Source of the DNA: Tyzzerella sp.
GTDB lineage: Bacteria; Bacillota; Clostridia; Lachnospirales; Anaerotignaceae
NCBI GenBank assembly: GCA_019415525.1
Contig: DXZA01000081.1
Span: forward strand, 1 to 64,000
DNA: 64,000 nucleotides
Direction: 5' to 3'
Shown here: piece after piece, positions 35,806 to 44,427 of the stretch
Layout of the letters: each line of letters starts with the position of its first letter
Numbering within the stretch: position 1 is the stretch's first letter
The notes under the pieces: model-generated
The model's input: the letters and a program-made list of their open reading frames with translations, nothing else
What the model was told of the DNA's origin: nothing
Databases searched by the model: none
Made by a program: the position numbers and the translations under genes

Positions 35806-36564
35806 TTAAAATATATTTTTACCATTAAAGATTTCTATCATTTCTTGCCTAAGACTATTCATTATAGAAAGTCTTGTTCTTGGTGGCAATTCATATACAT
35901 CTGTATTAAAAAGATAATTTTGTAAATCAATATCTTTAATAAGCATTTTTGTATGGAACAGATTTGCACTATAAACATTTATATCAACAGAATCATATCT
36001 TTCAAGAGTTTCTTCTGCAATATAATCCTGTATTGATGTTATTTTATGGTCCATAAAAAGTTTTTTTCCTGATACATCTCTTGTAAAACCTCTTACTCTA
36101 TAATCCATTGTTATAATATCAGAGTCAAAAGAACCTATTAAAAAATCAAGAGTTGAAAGAGGTGTAATTTGACCACAAGTAGCTATATCTATATCAACCC
36201 TAAATGTAGCAATACAAGTTTCTGGGTGATACTCAGGATATGTATGTACAGTTATATGACTTTTATCAAGATGTCCAAGCTGTACCTCACCACTTGGAAC
36301 CATTGAGTCCTCAGCAATAAGTATTGTTACTGATGCTCCCTGTGGTTCATAGTCTTGTCTTGAAACATTAAGTACTGTTGCACCTATCATATCTGCAAGA
36401 CTTGTAAGAATATTTGTAAGACGTTCTGAATTATACTGTTCATCTATATATGCAATATAATCTTTTTGCTCTCTTGGTGTTTTAGCATAACATACATCAT
36501 AAATATTAAAACTGAGAGCTTTTGTAAGGTTATTAAATCCATAAAGTTTTAACTTCTGCTCCAT
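35806..36564 (-). CDS. speD: S-adenosylmethionine decarboxylase proenzyme (E. coli type)
   Basis: Supplies decarboxylated SAM for SpeE. 252 residues, closely similar to the class 1A E. coli enzyme over its full length (KLYGFNNLTKALSF, RQDYEPQGASVTILI). The proenzyme should cleave itself before Ser102 in HLDKSHITVHTYPE, forming the pyruvoyl group. Most Clostridia have the short class 1B form, so this type is notable. It leads the six-gene operon, behind a long leader and an attenuator. AAGGAAG precedes the ATG. Confidence 0.95.
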   Translation of the reverse strand: MEQKLKLYGFNNLTKALSFNIYDVCYAKTPREQKDYIAYIDEQYNSERLTNILTSLADMIGATVLNVSRQDYEPQGASVTILIAEDSMVPSGEVQLGHLDKSHITVHTYPEYHPETCIATFRVDIDIATCGQITPLSTLDFLIGSFDSDIITMDYRVRGFTRDVSGKKLFMDHKITSIQDYIAEETLERYDSVDINVYSANLFHTKMLIKDIDLQNYLFNTDVYELPPRTRLSIMNSLRQEMIEIFNGKNIF

Positions 36565-36969
36565 AGCTATATTTCTTCCTTTTCTTTATTTGTGCACAAA
36601 AAAACGCAAACAATGTAACTACACTCACATTGCTTGCGTCATAATATCCGAATTTATATACAGAATGATAAAGCACATAATATGCCTATGTTTATTTATA
36701 TATATGATTACAGATAAATTAAGTAGAGTCTATATAGCAAATATCTTACTTTTACTACTCTTATTGACCGTTTCACAAGTTTGTGTCGTTTCACACCGGT
36801 TATAAAGGAACCAACTTATAAAATTTGAGCTTCTAACTCAATCAATAAGGCAACGAAAGTTACCAAGTTTATCGGCTTTCGACCCGGCTGTCCGTATGGC
36901 CATTTCCCCATATACATAGGGCGGTCGACAATATTTGCACAAAGATTTCTAAAAAATTCATCTTCATAC
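36565..36969 (-). ncRNA. Long structured leader of the polyamine operon (candidate cis-regulatory RNA)
   Basis: About 405 nt between the predicted start (near 36969) and speD. The first half (about 36790-36930) is clearly richer in G and C than its surroundings and folds well: CCCUAU/AUGGGG, CGAAAG/CUUUCG enclosing CCGA/UUGG, UUGAGUU/AGCUCAA with a 3-nt loop, and ACCG/CGGU around two GUGAAACG repeats. It ends in an intrinsic terminator. A 63-codon frame (36816-37007) covers part but starts inside the promoter and has no Shine-Dalgarno sequence, so I do not call a gene. It matches no riboswitch consensus I know, including SAM classes. No other feature is seen in the 36565-37052 gap. Confidence 0.55.
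36597..36639 (-). terminator. Attenuator-type terminator in the speD leader
   Basis: A 13-bp stem with one G-U pair (ACGCAAGCAATGT with ACATTGTTTGCGT) followed by TTTTTTT, only 33 nt before the speD start codon. Placed after the promoter and before the first gene, it should control read-through into the operon. Confidence 0.88.
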
Positions 36970-36975
36970 GAAAGA

Positions 36976-37004
36976 ATAGTAACATATGGAAAACCATAAG
37001 TCAA
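36976..37004 (-). promoter_or_regulatory. SigA-type promoter of the polyamine operon
   Basis: TTGACT (36999-37004) and TACTAT (36976-36981), spacing 17, on the minus strand. The spacer holds TATGG-TTTT-CCATA, a small inverted repeat that could be an operator. Confidence 0.8.
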
Positions 37005-37052
37005 CAATTTTTTTATATATAAAATTTTTTGTTAAAGATAGTGAAATTTATT

Positions 37053-37931
37053 TTAGTATTGACTTACAAAATGTTGTAAAATACTAAACTTTATTTTTTC
37101 TGCATATTCATATGGTATTTTTAAATTTCCCATACCTACACCAAGTTTAATATCAGGTTTATAACTACCATGAAAATCACTTCCACCACTTATTAATAAA
37201 TCAAGCTTTTTAGCAATTTTCTTTATATTTCTTTCTTGTTCAGTAGAATATGTTGAATACTCACTTTCTACTCCCACAAGTCCCAATTCTTTAAGATGTT
37301 TCAAAGCTTTTTCTATTTGTTCATAACTCATTTTATAAAGTGTTGGATGTGCAAGAAAAGCTGCTCCACCTGCATTTTTTATAGCATCTATACAAACTTT
37401 AGGTGTAACAAATTCTCTTCTTACATATCCAGCTTTCCCAGGTGAAAGAAAATAAGAAAAAGCTTCATTTTTTGACTTAACATATCCTTTTTTCTGTAAA
37501 ACATTTGCAAAATGGGCTCTTGTAATTATCTCTCCACCTGCATCTTCATTTACATCTTCAATGGTAATATCAATACCTATTTTTCTTAATTTTTCAACCA
37601 TAAGTATATTTCTATTTTCTCGTGCTTCTGTAATGGATTTTAAAACTTCTTTAAATTTTTTATTTTTATGGTCAATAAAATATCCCAGTATATGAATTTC
37701 TAATTCTGTATCAGTATCATATAAAGCCGCAAATTCAATACCTTTTATAACTTCAATATTATATTTTTCTCCTGCTTTTAAAGCTTCATCAATACCATCT
37801 GTTGTGTCATGGTCTGTAATTGCAATAGCTTTTAATCCACTTTCTTTTGCAAGTTTAATAATTTCTGTTGGGGTAAGGCTACCATCAGAAGCTGTTGTAT
37901 GACAATGCATATCAATTAAATAATTACTCAT
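37053..37931 (-). CDS. PHP-domain phosphoesterase (RNase AM-like)
   Basis: 292 residues of the polymerase-and-histidinol-phosphatase fold: metal ligands in DMHCHTTASDGS, ITDHDTTDG, AHPTLY and SGGSDFHG. The arrangement with a long insert matches the group of E. coli RNase AM/YciV, which hydrolyses 3',5'-nucleotide bisphosphates and short RNAs from the 5' end. It follows addB by 16 nt, presumably co-transcribed. Confidence 0.85.
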   Translation of the reverse strand: MSNYLIDMHCHTTASDGSLTPTEIIKLAKESGLKAIAITDHDTTDGIDEALKAGEKYNIEVIKGIEFAALYDTDTELEIHILGYFIDHKNKKFKEVLKSITEARENRNILMVEKLRKIGIDITIEDVNEDAGGEIITRAHFANVLQKKGYVKSKNEAFSYFLSPGKAGYVRREFVTPKVCIDAIKNAGGAAFLAHPTLYKMSYEQIEKALKHLKELGLVGVESEYSTYSTEQERNIKKIAKKLDLLISGGSDFHGSYKPDIKLGVGMGNLKIPYEYAEKIKFSILQHFVSQY

Positions 37932-37947
37932 ATAATCACTCTTTTCT

Positions 37948-40900
37948 TTATTCCTTTGATACAGGACATTGTTTTCTTATTTCTTCCCATATATCTTCAT
38001 CTTTTATATCATTAAGTTTATTATAATTATTTTCAGGCATATTTGAGTCAAAACGACATATAGAATGATAATTACAATATTTACAAGGTGTCATATCTTT
38101 ACTCTTATATGGTTTTATATCTATATTACCTCCAAGTATGCTTTCACCTATACTCTTAGCTTTTTCACCAGTAAATCTCATAAGACTTAAATAATCATCT
38201 TCTGAAGCTACTGATGTTCCACTCTTTTTAAGCTGCCCTTTTGTACCATATGAAACAGGAACAATATCAGATGTTCCACCATTTTTAAGGCTTTCATCAA
38301 GACCTTCAAATACTGTTTCATTATTAAGTACAAGTCCTGACATTTTAAGTTCTTTCAAAAGTTTATTTTCTATTTCCTCACTTGTCATTTCAGAAACAGA
38401 TTTTGTAATTGGGTCTTGTATTCTAAAATAAAAAACTCCTGCTGGAAGTAAATTATCATTTTCGCCCATATTTTTTATAAGTGCATCAATATATATCATA
38501 AGCTGTAATTGCAAGCCATAATATATATCTTGAATACTAAAAGATTTTGTTCCAGATTTATAATCAATTATTTTTACATATCTTTTTCCATCTTTATCAA
38601 GAACATCAACTCTATCTATTTTACCATTCATAATTATTTTTTCGCCATTTGAAAGTTCAATTACAATAGGTGGCATAACTCCATCTATACCAAATTCCAT
38701 TTCAAATCCATAAGGCTTAAATGTACCACTTTGAACATGACCTGTAAGAGTTTTTGCTGCTCTTTTTGATATTCTTTCAAGACGTTTTATAAGATATCTT
38801 CGAGAAGCTGTACTTAATAATATTTCATTTCCCAATTTAGGTGCATTTTCTGATACTGCCTCACTTATAAGTTTATCTGTTTCTCCAACAGTTATATTTT
38901 GCCAATTTTTATTATTTTCAGCCATTTTTAAAGAAAAACTTTCAAGTATTTCATGGAAAAGATGACCTAAATCTGGAGTTCCAAGTTCATATAATTTTCT
39001 TTCTTTAGCTGAAAGAACATACTCTATAAAGTATGAATAAGGACAACTTATATATCTTTCAAGCCTTGATATACTTGAATAAAGCTTACCATTATAAATT
39101 CTTTTAACAGTATTATCGCTTAATTTTTCAGATATATTTTTATCATACAATGAATTTATAATAGTATTTACTTCATTAGTCCATACTTCATTTTCATTGT
39201 AATAAGCCATTACATCTTTCCAAATTTCATTATTTTCACCTTCTGTAATCTTTCTTAAGTTTTCACCAAGCTTATGTAATACAGGAATAGGAGAAACTAT
39301 ATTTTCAATATTATTTTTATCATATTCAACCACTTCTATATTACTAAATAAGCCTTTTATTTTATTTATTAATGATGAAGGTCTTAGTGCTTTTCCATCG
39401 ATGTCACTTTTTCTGTAACTCATATAAATATAATGAGAAGGTTTTGTTATTGATGTATAAATAAGAAATTGTTCTTCAAAAGCTTTTCTTTTACCATTAG
39501 AAGAAAGTTCAACACCTTTTTCGTCTATTATATCTCTTTCTATATCTGTAAATATTCCTTGAGTTTCTGATGGTGAAGGTAAAACACCTTCGTTAACACC
39601 GATTACAAATACAGCTTTTATATTTGGCAATCTTGTTCTTTCAATATCACCAACTATAACACTATCTGCTGTTGGAGGAACAATAGCAAATCTCTCTTCT
39701 CCAAAACCTGCATCAAGTATTTTTGAAAATTCTGATACATTCATACTTTCATTACCTAAAAATGTAGTCATTCCTTCAAAAATATTATTCATTATTTTCC
39801 ATACTTGTTTATATTCTTCTGACTTTCCTATTTCATTATTTTCTTTAAGAATATTAACTCTATCAGATATAATTGAAGATATATTCATATTTTTAAACGT
39901 TTTATAAATAGCCTTTATAAATTCATTTATATTATATTTCTTGCTTGTAGATATACTTTCATAAAATGGTTCTATACAATTTAAAACTTCAGATTTTATA
40001 CGATTTATATTTTCTTTTTCTTCATTGTCTTCATCTTTTTTAAACCCATATTCCCATATATCATTATGCCATTTATAACCTTTTATACCATATGCAAGTA
40101 CATAATTTTCTATTATATCTATATCATCTCTATTTATAGGTACAAGTCCTGTCTTTAAAAATCTGAACATACTTTCATAAGAAAAATCACGTACAACTAT
40201 ATCAACAATACTTCTTACAAGCTCAATTATAGGCTGTGATATAATTTCATCTTTAATATCTATAAACACAGGTATTTTATATTCTGAAAATATTGTTTTT
40301 ATATGGCTTTCATAATCTCTTATATTTCTCATAAGAATAGCTATTTCATTAAACTTTATATTTTCATCTCTTACCATTTTAAGTATATTAACAGCACAAT
40401 TTTCAACTTCATCATATTTATTATCTGCTGAAAATATTTTAATTCCATTATGATTATCTGAAATTTGTGGTGGATAAAAATTAAAATATTTCTCTATATG
40501 TTTTACACCTTCATTAACTGCTCTTTTATTGTCATAAAATATAATAGGGTCTAAAACTTTTACTCCTCTTTCAGAAACCTTATTAATAATCTTTCTACAA
40601 GAATTAAGTGGTTCAAAAAAAAGCTTTGCTATATACGGATTTTTATCATAATAAGTATATTTATCCATAGGTAAAGCAATATATATATCTTTTGCATATT
40701 GAGAAAGCTCACATATTACATTTATTTCTTGTGGTGTAAAACCATAAAATCCATCTATATAAATATATGAATTACTTATTAGCTTAGAAGATTTTATATC
40801 ATTTGTAAGTATATCAAGCTTTTCATCTGAAGATATATATTTTTCTTTTATATACTCCTCATATCCTTCTAATATTGTAATAATATCTTTTATTTTCATT

Positions 40901-41352
40901 CTTATTACAGAATTTTCATCAACACTTTCTTCAAGTTTTAATAATTTTTCTTTATCTATACCATAGTTATAAAACTCTCTAATAGTCATTGAAAGTTGTT
41001 CCATAAAACCTTTTTTATCAATAGAATTTCTATAATATACAAGACTTTCTTCATTATCAAATATAATTTTTCTAAGAACCATTGATTTATTTGTTTCATC
41101 AAGAACTTCTCTTATTTTTCCACCTTTTTCAACAGTAATTCTATGAGAAAGGCGACCAAATGTAAGAACTTCTGCTAATAATATACCTCCACCATTAGAT
41201 TTTTCAGAAAGGTCTTTTTCAGCCTGTAAAGAAAACTGTTCTGGTACAATATATATTGCATTTAGTCCCATATCTTGTTTATTTAAAATCTCATTTATCA
41301 TAAAATCTGTTTTGCCAGCTCCTGAACGTCCTATTACAAATCTTAAAGACAT
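37948..41352 (-). CDS. addB: ATP-dependent helicase/nuclease subunit B
   Basis: Part of the AddAB complex that processes double-strand ends for RecA. 1134 residues from ATG 41352 (the ATG at 41367 overlaps the GGAGGTG Shine-Dalgarno sequence and is rejected). Walker A GRSGAGKT is at the N-terminus, inactive-helicase-like middle parts follow, and a C-terminal RecB-type nuclease domain (KIIDYKSG) is flanked by the Fe-S cysteines: one in ISCPYSYFIEYVL and three in CKYCNYHSIC. addA, normally directly downstream, is absent here. Confidence 0.95.
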   Translation of the reverse strand: MSLRFVIGRSGAGKTDFMINEILNKQDMGLNAIYIVPEQFSLQAEKDLSEKSNGGGILLAEVLTFGRLSHRITVEKGGKIREVLDETNKSMVLRKIIFDNEESLVYYRNSIDKKGFMEQLSMTIREFYNYGIDKEKLLKLEESVDENSVIRMKIKDIITILEGYEEYIKEKYISSDEKLDILTNDIKSSKLISNSYIYIDGFYGFTPQEINVICELSQYAKDIYIALPMDKYTYYDKNPYIAKLFFEPLNSCRKIINKVSERGVKVLDPIIFYDNKRAVNEGVKHIEKYFNFYPPQISDNHNGIKIFSADNKYDEVENCAVNILKMVRDENIKFNEIAILMRNIRDYESHIKTIFSEYKIPVFIDIKDEIISQPIIELVRSIVDIVVRDFSYESMFRFLKTGLVPINRDDIDIIENYVLAYGIKGYKWHNDIWEYGFKKDEDNEEKENINRIKSEVLNCIEPFYESISTSKKYNINEFIKAIYKTFKNMNISSIISDRVNILKENNEIGKSEEYKQVWKIMNNIFEGMTTFLGNESMNVSEFSKILDAGFGEERFAIVPPTADSVIVGDIERTRLPNIKAVFVIGVNEGVLPSPSETQGIFTDIERDIIDEKGVELSSNGKRKAFEEQFLIYTSITKPSHYIYMSYRKSDIDGKALRPSSLINKIKGLFSNIEVVEYDKNNIENIVSPIPVLHKLGENLRKITEGENNEIWKDVMAYYNENEVWTNEVNTIINSLYDKNISEKLSDNTVKRIYNGKLYSSISRLERYISCPYSYFIEYVLSAKERKLYELGTPDLGHLFHEILESFSLKMAENNKNWQNITVGETDKLISEAVSENAPKLGNEILLSTASRRYLIKRLERISKRAAKTLTGHVQSGTFKPYGFEMEFGIDGVMPPIVIELSNGEKIIMNGKIDRVDVLDKDGKRYVKIIDYKSGTKSFSIQDIYYGLQLQLMIYIDALIKNMGENDNLLPAGVFYFRIQDPITKSVSEMTSEEIENKLLKELKMSGLVLNNETVFEGLDESLKNGGTSDIVPVSYGTKGQLKKSGTSVASEDDYLSLMRFTGEKAKSIGESILGGNIDIKPYKSKDMTPCKYCNYHSICRFDSNMPENNYNKLNDIKDEDIWEEIRKQCPVSKE

Positions 41353-41463
41353 AAAATTCACCTCCAAAATATTTTTTAACTAATATTTATTATACATTAA
41401 TCATAAAATAAGGTACAGAAAAATAGAATATATTAACTATGGTAATTAAGGAGGGGCTTTTTT

Positions 41464-41880
41464 ATGGCAAAAACACGCTTTATGGTTATAAAATTTAAAG
41501 AACTTATAAAGACAGCAATTTTTGCAATACTTGGTACAATACTTATTATAGCTATAATATATTTTCTGATACCACATAACGAAAATACATCAACATATGT
41601 ACCTGGTGTATATACTTCAAGTATTGATGTAAATAATGAAAATCTAAATATTGAACTTACTGTTGATGAAACAGAAATAAAATCCGTAAAGCTCATACAT
41701 ACTGCTGAAACAATACCTGTTTTTTATCCACTTTTTGAATCAACAGCAGAATATATAGGAGATGAGGTTGTAAAACTCCAAGATATATCAAAAGTAACTG
41801 TACCAAAAGAAGCTGAAATAACAGGTAATCTTATTATTGATGCAATAGAAAAAACATTGGCACAAGCTAAAAATAATTAG
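41464..41880 (+). CDS. Single-pass membrane protein with degenerate FMN-binding-like domain
   Basis: Function unknown. 138 residues: a transmembrane helix at about 15-35, then an extracytoplasmic domain. YVPGVYTSSI, LNIELTVDETEIKSVKLI and the closing ITGNLIIDAIEKTLAQA follow the pattern of FMN_bind domains (GxYxG..., ITxIxV..., SGATxTSxAVxxAV). The Ser-Gly-Ala-Thr flavin-attachment motif is missing. Similar proteins of unknown role occur in Lachnospiraceae, from memory. TAAGGAGG precedes the ATG; a strong terminator follows. It is divergent from addB. Confidence 0.65.
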   Translation: MAKTRFMVIKFKELIKTAIFAILGTILIIAIIYFLIPHNENTSTYVPGVYTSSIDVNNENLNIELTVDETEIKSVKLIHTAETIPVFYPLFESTAEYIGDEVVKLQDISKVTVPKEAEITGNLIIDAIEKTLAQAKNN

Positions 41881-41895
41881 TATTCTCCTCTTAAA

Positions 41896-41934
41896 ACAAA
41901 AAGCCTTTGAAAAATCAAAGGCTTTTTGTTTTAT
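41896..41934. terminator. Bidirectional terminator
   Basis: ACAAAAAGCCTTTGA and TCAAAGGCTTTTTGT form a 15-bp stem between convergent genes, with T tracts in both directions. Confidence 0.92.
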
Positions 41935-41938
41935 ACTA

Positions 41939-42199
41939 TTAAAATTCATTCCAATATTTAGCTATATTATTTTCACTTATGGCATCTATATATGAATCAG
42001 CAACTTCAAATATTTCTTCTTCGTCTTTAATTCCTATACAAAATTTGCCTTTTGACTCCATAATCTGCTTTTTAACTTTTGTAGTTTTCATCCATTCTCT
42101 AAATTGTTTTTCCCACTCACAAGCTTTTTCTTCCATTCCTTCAAAGCAGAGAAGTTCATCTTTTACTTGTAATATAAACTCTTCAACTTCAATTCTCAT
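41939..42199 (-). CDS. Small acidic hypothetical protein
   Basis: 86 residues, not recognised. Mostly predicted helix, rich in Glu and Lys, with three cysteines (CFEGMEEKACEWEKQF and GKFCIGI) but no clear metal motif; no signal or membrane segment. GAGGAG lies 11 nt upstream of the ATG. It is 36 nt after ruvB and probably the last gene of that operon, followed by the bidirectional terminator. Confidence 0.6.
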   Translation of the reverse strand: MRIEVEEFILQVKDELLCFEGMEEKACEWEKQFREWMKTTKVKKQIMESKGKFCIGIKDEEEIFEVADSYIDAISENNIAKYWNEF

Positions 42200-42235
42200 A
42201 ACTCTAACTACTCCTCTAAACCCTAATTAATTTTA

Positions 42236-43243
42236 TTACTTTAAATAACTAAGACCAAAATGATTATATCCACTTTCAGTTACGATACGTCCTCTTGGTG
42301 TTCTTTGAATATATCCAAGTTGTATAAGATATGGTTCATATACATCTTCTATTGTTTCGGACTCCTCACTTATGGAAACCGCAAGAGTATCAACTCCTAC
42401 TGGTCCTCCTCCAAATTTTTCTATCATTGCAAGAAGCATTTTTCTATCTACATTATCAAGACCCATTTTATCAACCTCTAAAAGGTCAAGGGCATATTTT
42501 GATACTTCTTCTGTAATACTTCCGTCATACTTCACCTGAGCAAAATCACGAACTCTTTTTAACAATCTATTTGCAATTCTTGGTGTACCTCTTGAACGAC
42601 GTGCTATTTCTTCAGCACCTGCATCATCAATAGGTATATCTAAAACACCAGAAGAACGTTTTATAATTGTTTTAAGTTGTGATATATTATAAGGTTCAAG
42701 TCTATGTATAACACCAAAACGGTCTCTCAAAGGTGCTGTAAGAAGACCTATTCTTGTTGTTGCACCAATAAGTGTAAATTTGGGAAGGTCAAGTCTAACA
42801 CTTCTTGCACCTGCACCCTTTCCTATAACAATATCAATAACAAAATCCTCCATTGCAGGATAAAGTATTTCTTCTATCATTCTATTAAGCCTATGTATTT
42901 CATCTATAAAAAGTATGTCACCTTCACCAAGGCTATTAAGTATTGCAGCCATATCCCCTGGACGTTCTATTGCTGGGCCTGATGTTGTTTTTATATTTAC
43001 TCCCATTTCATTTGCAATAATATTTGAAAGAGTTGTTTTTCCAAGCCCCGGTGGACCATAAAGAAGAACATGGTCTAAAGGTTCTCCTCTACCTTTTGCA
43101 GCCTCAATAAAAACTTTCATATTACTTTTTACATTTTCCTGACCTATATATGAATCAAGACTTTGGGGACGAAGTTTAGGCTCATTTTCAACATCTTCAT
43201 CTCTAAATCCTGCAGTAATAATTCTATCCTCTATTATTATCAC
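42236..43243 (-). CDS. ruvB: Holliday junction branch migration helicase RuvB
   Basis: Hexameric AAA+ motor that migrates Holliday junctions with RuvA. 335 residues; Walker A GPPGLGKTTL, Walker B LFIDEIHRLN, sensor GATTRIGLLTAPLRDRFG and the C-terminal winged helix. The start is GTG, with only a weak Shine-Dalgarno sequence; it probably relies on coupling to ruvA, 11 nt upstream. Confidence 0.97.
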   Translation of the reverse strand: MIIIEDRIITAGFRDEDVENEPKLRPQSLDSYIGQENVKSNMKVFIEAAKGRGEPLDHVLLYGPPGLGKTTLSNIIANEMGVNIKTTSGPAIERPGDMAAILNSLGEGDILFIDEIHRLNRMIEEILYPAMEDFVIDIVIGKGAGARSVRLDLPKFTLIGATTRIGLLTAPLRDRFGVIHRLEPYNISQLKTIIKRSSGVLDIPIDDAGAEEIARRSRGTPRIANRLLKRVRDFAQVKYDGSITEEVSKYALDLLEVDKMGLDNVDRKMLLAMIEKFGGGPVGVDTLAVSISEESETIEDVYEPYLIQLGYIQRTPRGRIVTESGYNHFGLSYLK

Positions 43244-43254
43244 CTGTTTCCAAA

Positions 43255-43866
43255 TTAAAATTTAACTAATTTTTTAAGTGCAAGTTTTAGTATATCCTCT
43301 GTTGTTAGTCCATCACATTCAATAGAAGAAACTGCTTTTCCTGCTTCGCTTCTGCTATATCCTAAAGAAGCCAAAGCTTCTATGGCTTCAAATTTATAAT
43401 CCTGTGAAACAACAGAAGAAAGACCTTTGCTTTCACCAAATATTTTTTCTTCTATAAAATTCTCTGTATTAAACTTATCCTTAAGTTCAAGTATTATTCT
43501 TTGTGCTGTTTTTTTGCCTACTCCTGGAGCTTTTGAAACAGCATTAACATCTTCTGATATTACAGCCATTACAAAATCAGCAGGACTCATTGTTGATATA
43601 ATACCTAAAGCACCTTTAGGCCCTATTCCAGAAACTGTTATAAGTTTATTAAATATTTCAAGCTCTTCAAAACTTTCAAATCCATAAAGTGATATATCAT
43701 CTTCTTTTACACTCATATATGTGAATACTTTTATTATTTCTCCTATACCTTTAGAATTTGACATAAGTTTTGGTGAAACATATATTTTATATCCAATTCC
43801 ATTATTATCAACAATAATAAAACCTTCAGATACATATTCAAGTTTTCCTTTAATATAAGAAATCAT
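43255..43866 (-). CDS. ruvA: Holliday junction binding protein RuvA
   Basis: Tetrameric junction-binding partner of RuvB. 203 residues: N-terminal OB fold (MISYIKGKLEYVSEGFIIVDNNGIGYKIYV), two helix-hairpin-helix motifs (ISGIGPKGALGI, APGVGKKTAQRIILEL) and the C-terminal RuvB-binding domain (EALASLGYSRSEAGKAVSSI). AGAAAGGA precedes the ATG. ruvC is not adjacent, as usual in Firmicutes. Confidence 0.97.
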   Translation of the reverse strand: MISYIKGKLEYVSEGFIIVDNNGIGYKIYVSPKLMSNSKGIGEIIKVFTYMSVKEDDISLYGFESFEELEIFNKLITVSGIGPKGALGIISTMSPADFVMAVISEDVNAVSKAPGVGKKTAQRIILELKDKFNTENFIEEKIFGESKGLSSVVSQDYKFEAIEALASLGYSRSEAGKAVSSIECDGLTTEDILKLALKKLVKF

Positions 43867-43908
43867 TTTTAGTCCTTTCTATATTTTCTACCAACACACT
43901 CTGTTATA

Positions 43909-43937
43909 ATTATACTAGATAATTAAAAAAATAACAA
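43909..43937 (-). promoter_or_regulatory. SigA-type promoter of ruvAB
   Basis: TTGTTA (43932-43937) and TATAAT (43909-43914), spacing 17, on the minus strand. Confidence 0.75.
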
Positions 43938-43951
43938 TATATTATATAAGC

Positions 43952-43984
43952 AAAAAAGCTGTCTTATGTAAAGACAGCTTTTTC
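43952..43984 (-). terminator. Terminator of the SASP gene
   Basis: AAAAAGCTGTCTT pairs with AAGACAGCTTTTT, followed by T residues on the minus strand. Confidence 0.88.
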
Positions 43985-44003
43985 ATTAAATGTTTATTAG
44001 TAA

Positions 44004-44228
44004 TTATTTTGTACCTTTTTCTGCCATTGATTTTTCCTGTGCTTCAATCATTTTTTTAACCATATATCCGCCTACATAACCATTCTGTGCAGATGTGAGG
44101 TCTCCGTTATATCCCTGTTTTAAAGGTACACCTATTTCATTTGCAACTTCGTATTTGAATTTTTCAAGAGCAGCTCTTGCCTCTGGTACATTCACTTTGT
44201 TTGATGTTGAACTAGAATTGTTTGACAT
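44004..44228 (-). CDS. Alpha/beta-type small acid-soluble spore protein
   Basis: Coats and protects DNA in the dormant spore and is degraded by the GPR protease on germination. 74 residues with both family signatures: ALEKFKYEVANEIGV (GPR cleavage region) and NGDLTSAQNGYVGGYMVKKMIE. AGGAGG precedes the ATG. Its promoter resembles those read by SigG, matching forespore expression. It is direct evidence that the organism forms endospores. Confidence 0.96.
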   Translation of the reverse strand: MSNNSSSTSNKVNVPEARAALEKFKYEVANEIGVPLKQGYNGDLTSAQNGYVGGYMVKKMIEAQEKSMAEKGTK

Positions 44229-44271
44229 AATAAATTCCTCCTAAAAATTAAATACTTTTGTGTTACAATAG

Positions 44272-44300
44272 TATTATGCCTTAAATAAAATCATATATTC
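44272..44300 (-). promoter_or_regulatory. SigG-like promoter of the SASP gene
   Basis: GAATA (44296-44300) and CATAATA (44272-44278) on the minus strand, 17 nt apart, fit the forespore SigG pattern. No SigA-type pair is seen there. Confidence 0.7.
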
Positions 44301-44384
44301 TAAGTATTTTTTTCCTTTTTTTCTACTAAATAGTAATGAAAAATACTAAATATTGTCAAAAATATAACTTTTAAAAAATATATA

Positions 44385-44420
44385 ATAAAAATAAAAACTG
44401 TCTTTATAAAGACAGTTTTT
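44385..44420 (-). terminator. Terminator of the pro/cyclo-ligase operon
   Basis: AAAAACTGTCTTT and AAAGACAGTTTTT form a perfect stem followed by ATTTTTATT on the minus strand, after the ProA stop codon. Confidence 0.88.
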
Positions 44421-44427
44421 ATTTTTA

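Noticed and set aside
36565..36990. Known SAM, guanidine or cyclic-di-GMP riboswitch in the speD leader
   Set aside because: I looked for the conserved cores of these classes and found none. The SAM-I core and the GEMM GGACGCAAAGCC box are absent.
36816..37007. 63-codon minus-strand ORF in the speD leader
   Set aside because: Its first codon lies inside the promoter, upstream of the predicted transcription start, and internal ATGs have no Shine-Dalgarno sequence. Other frames are also open in the same stretch, fitting structured RNA better than a gene.
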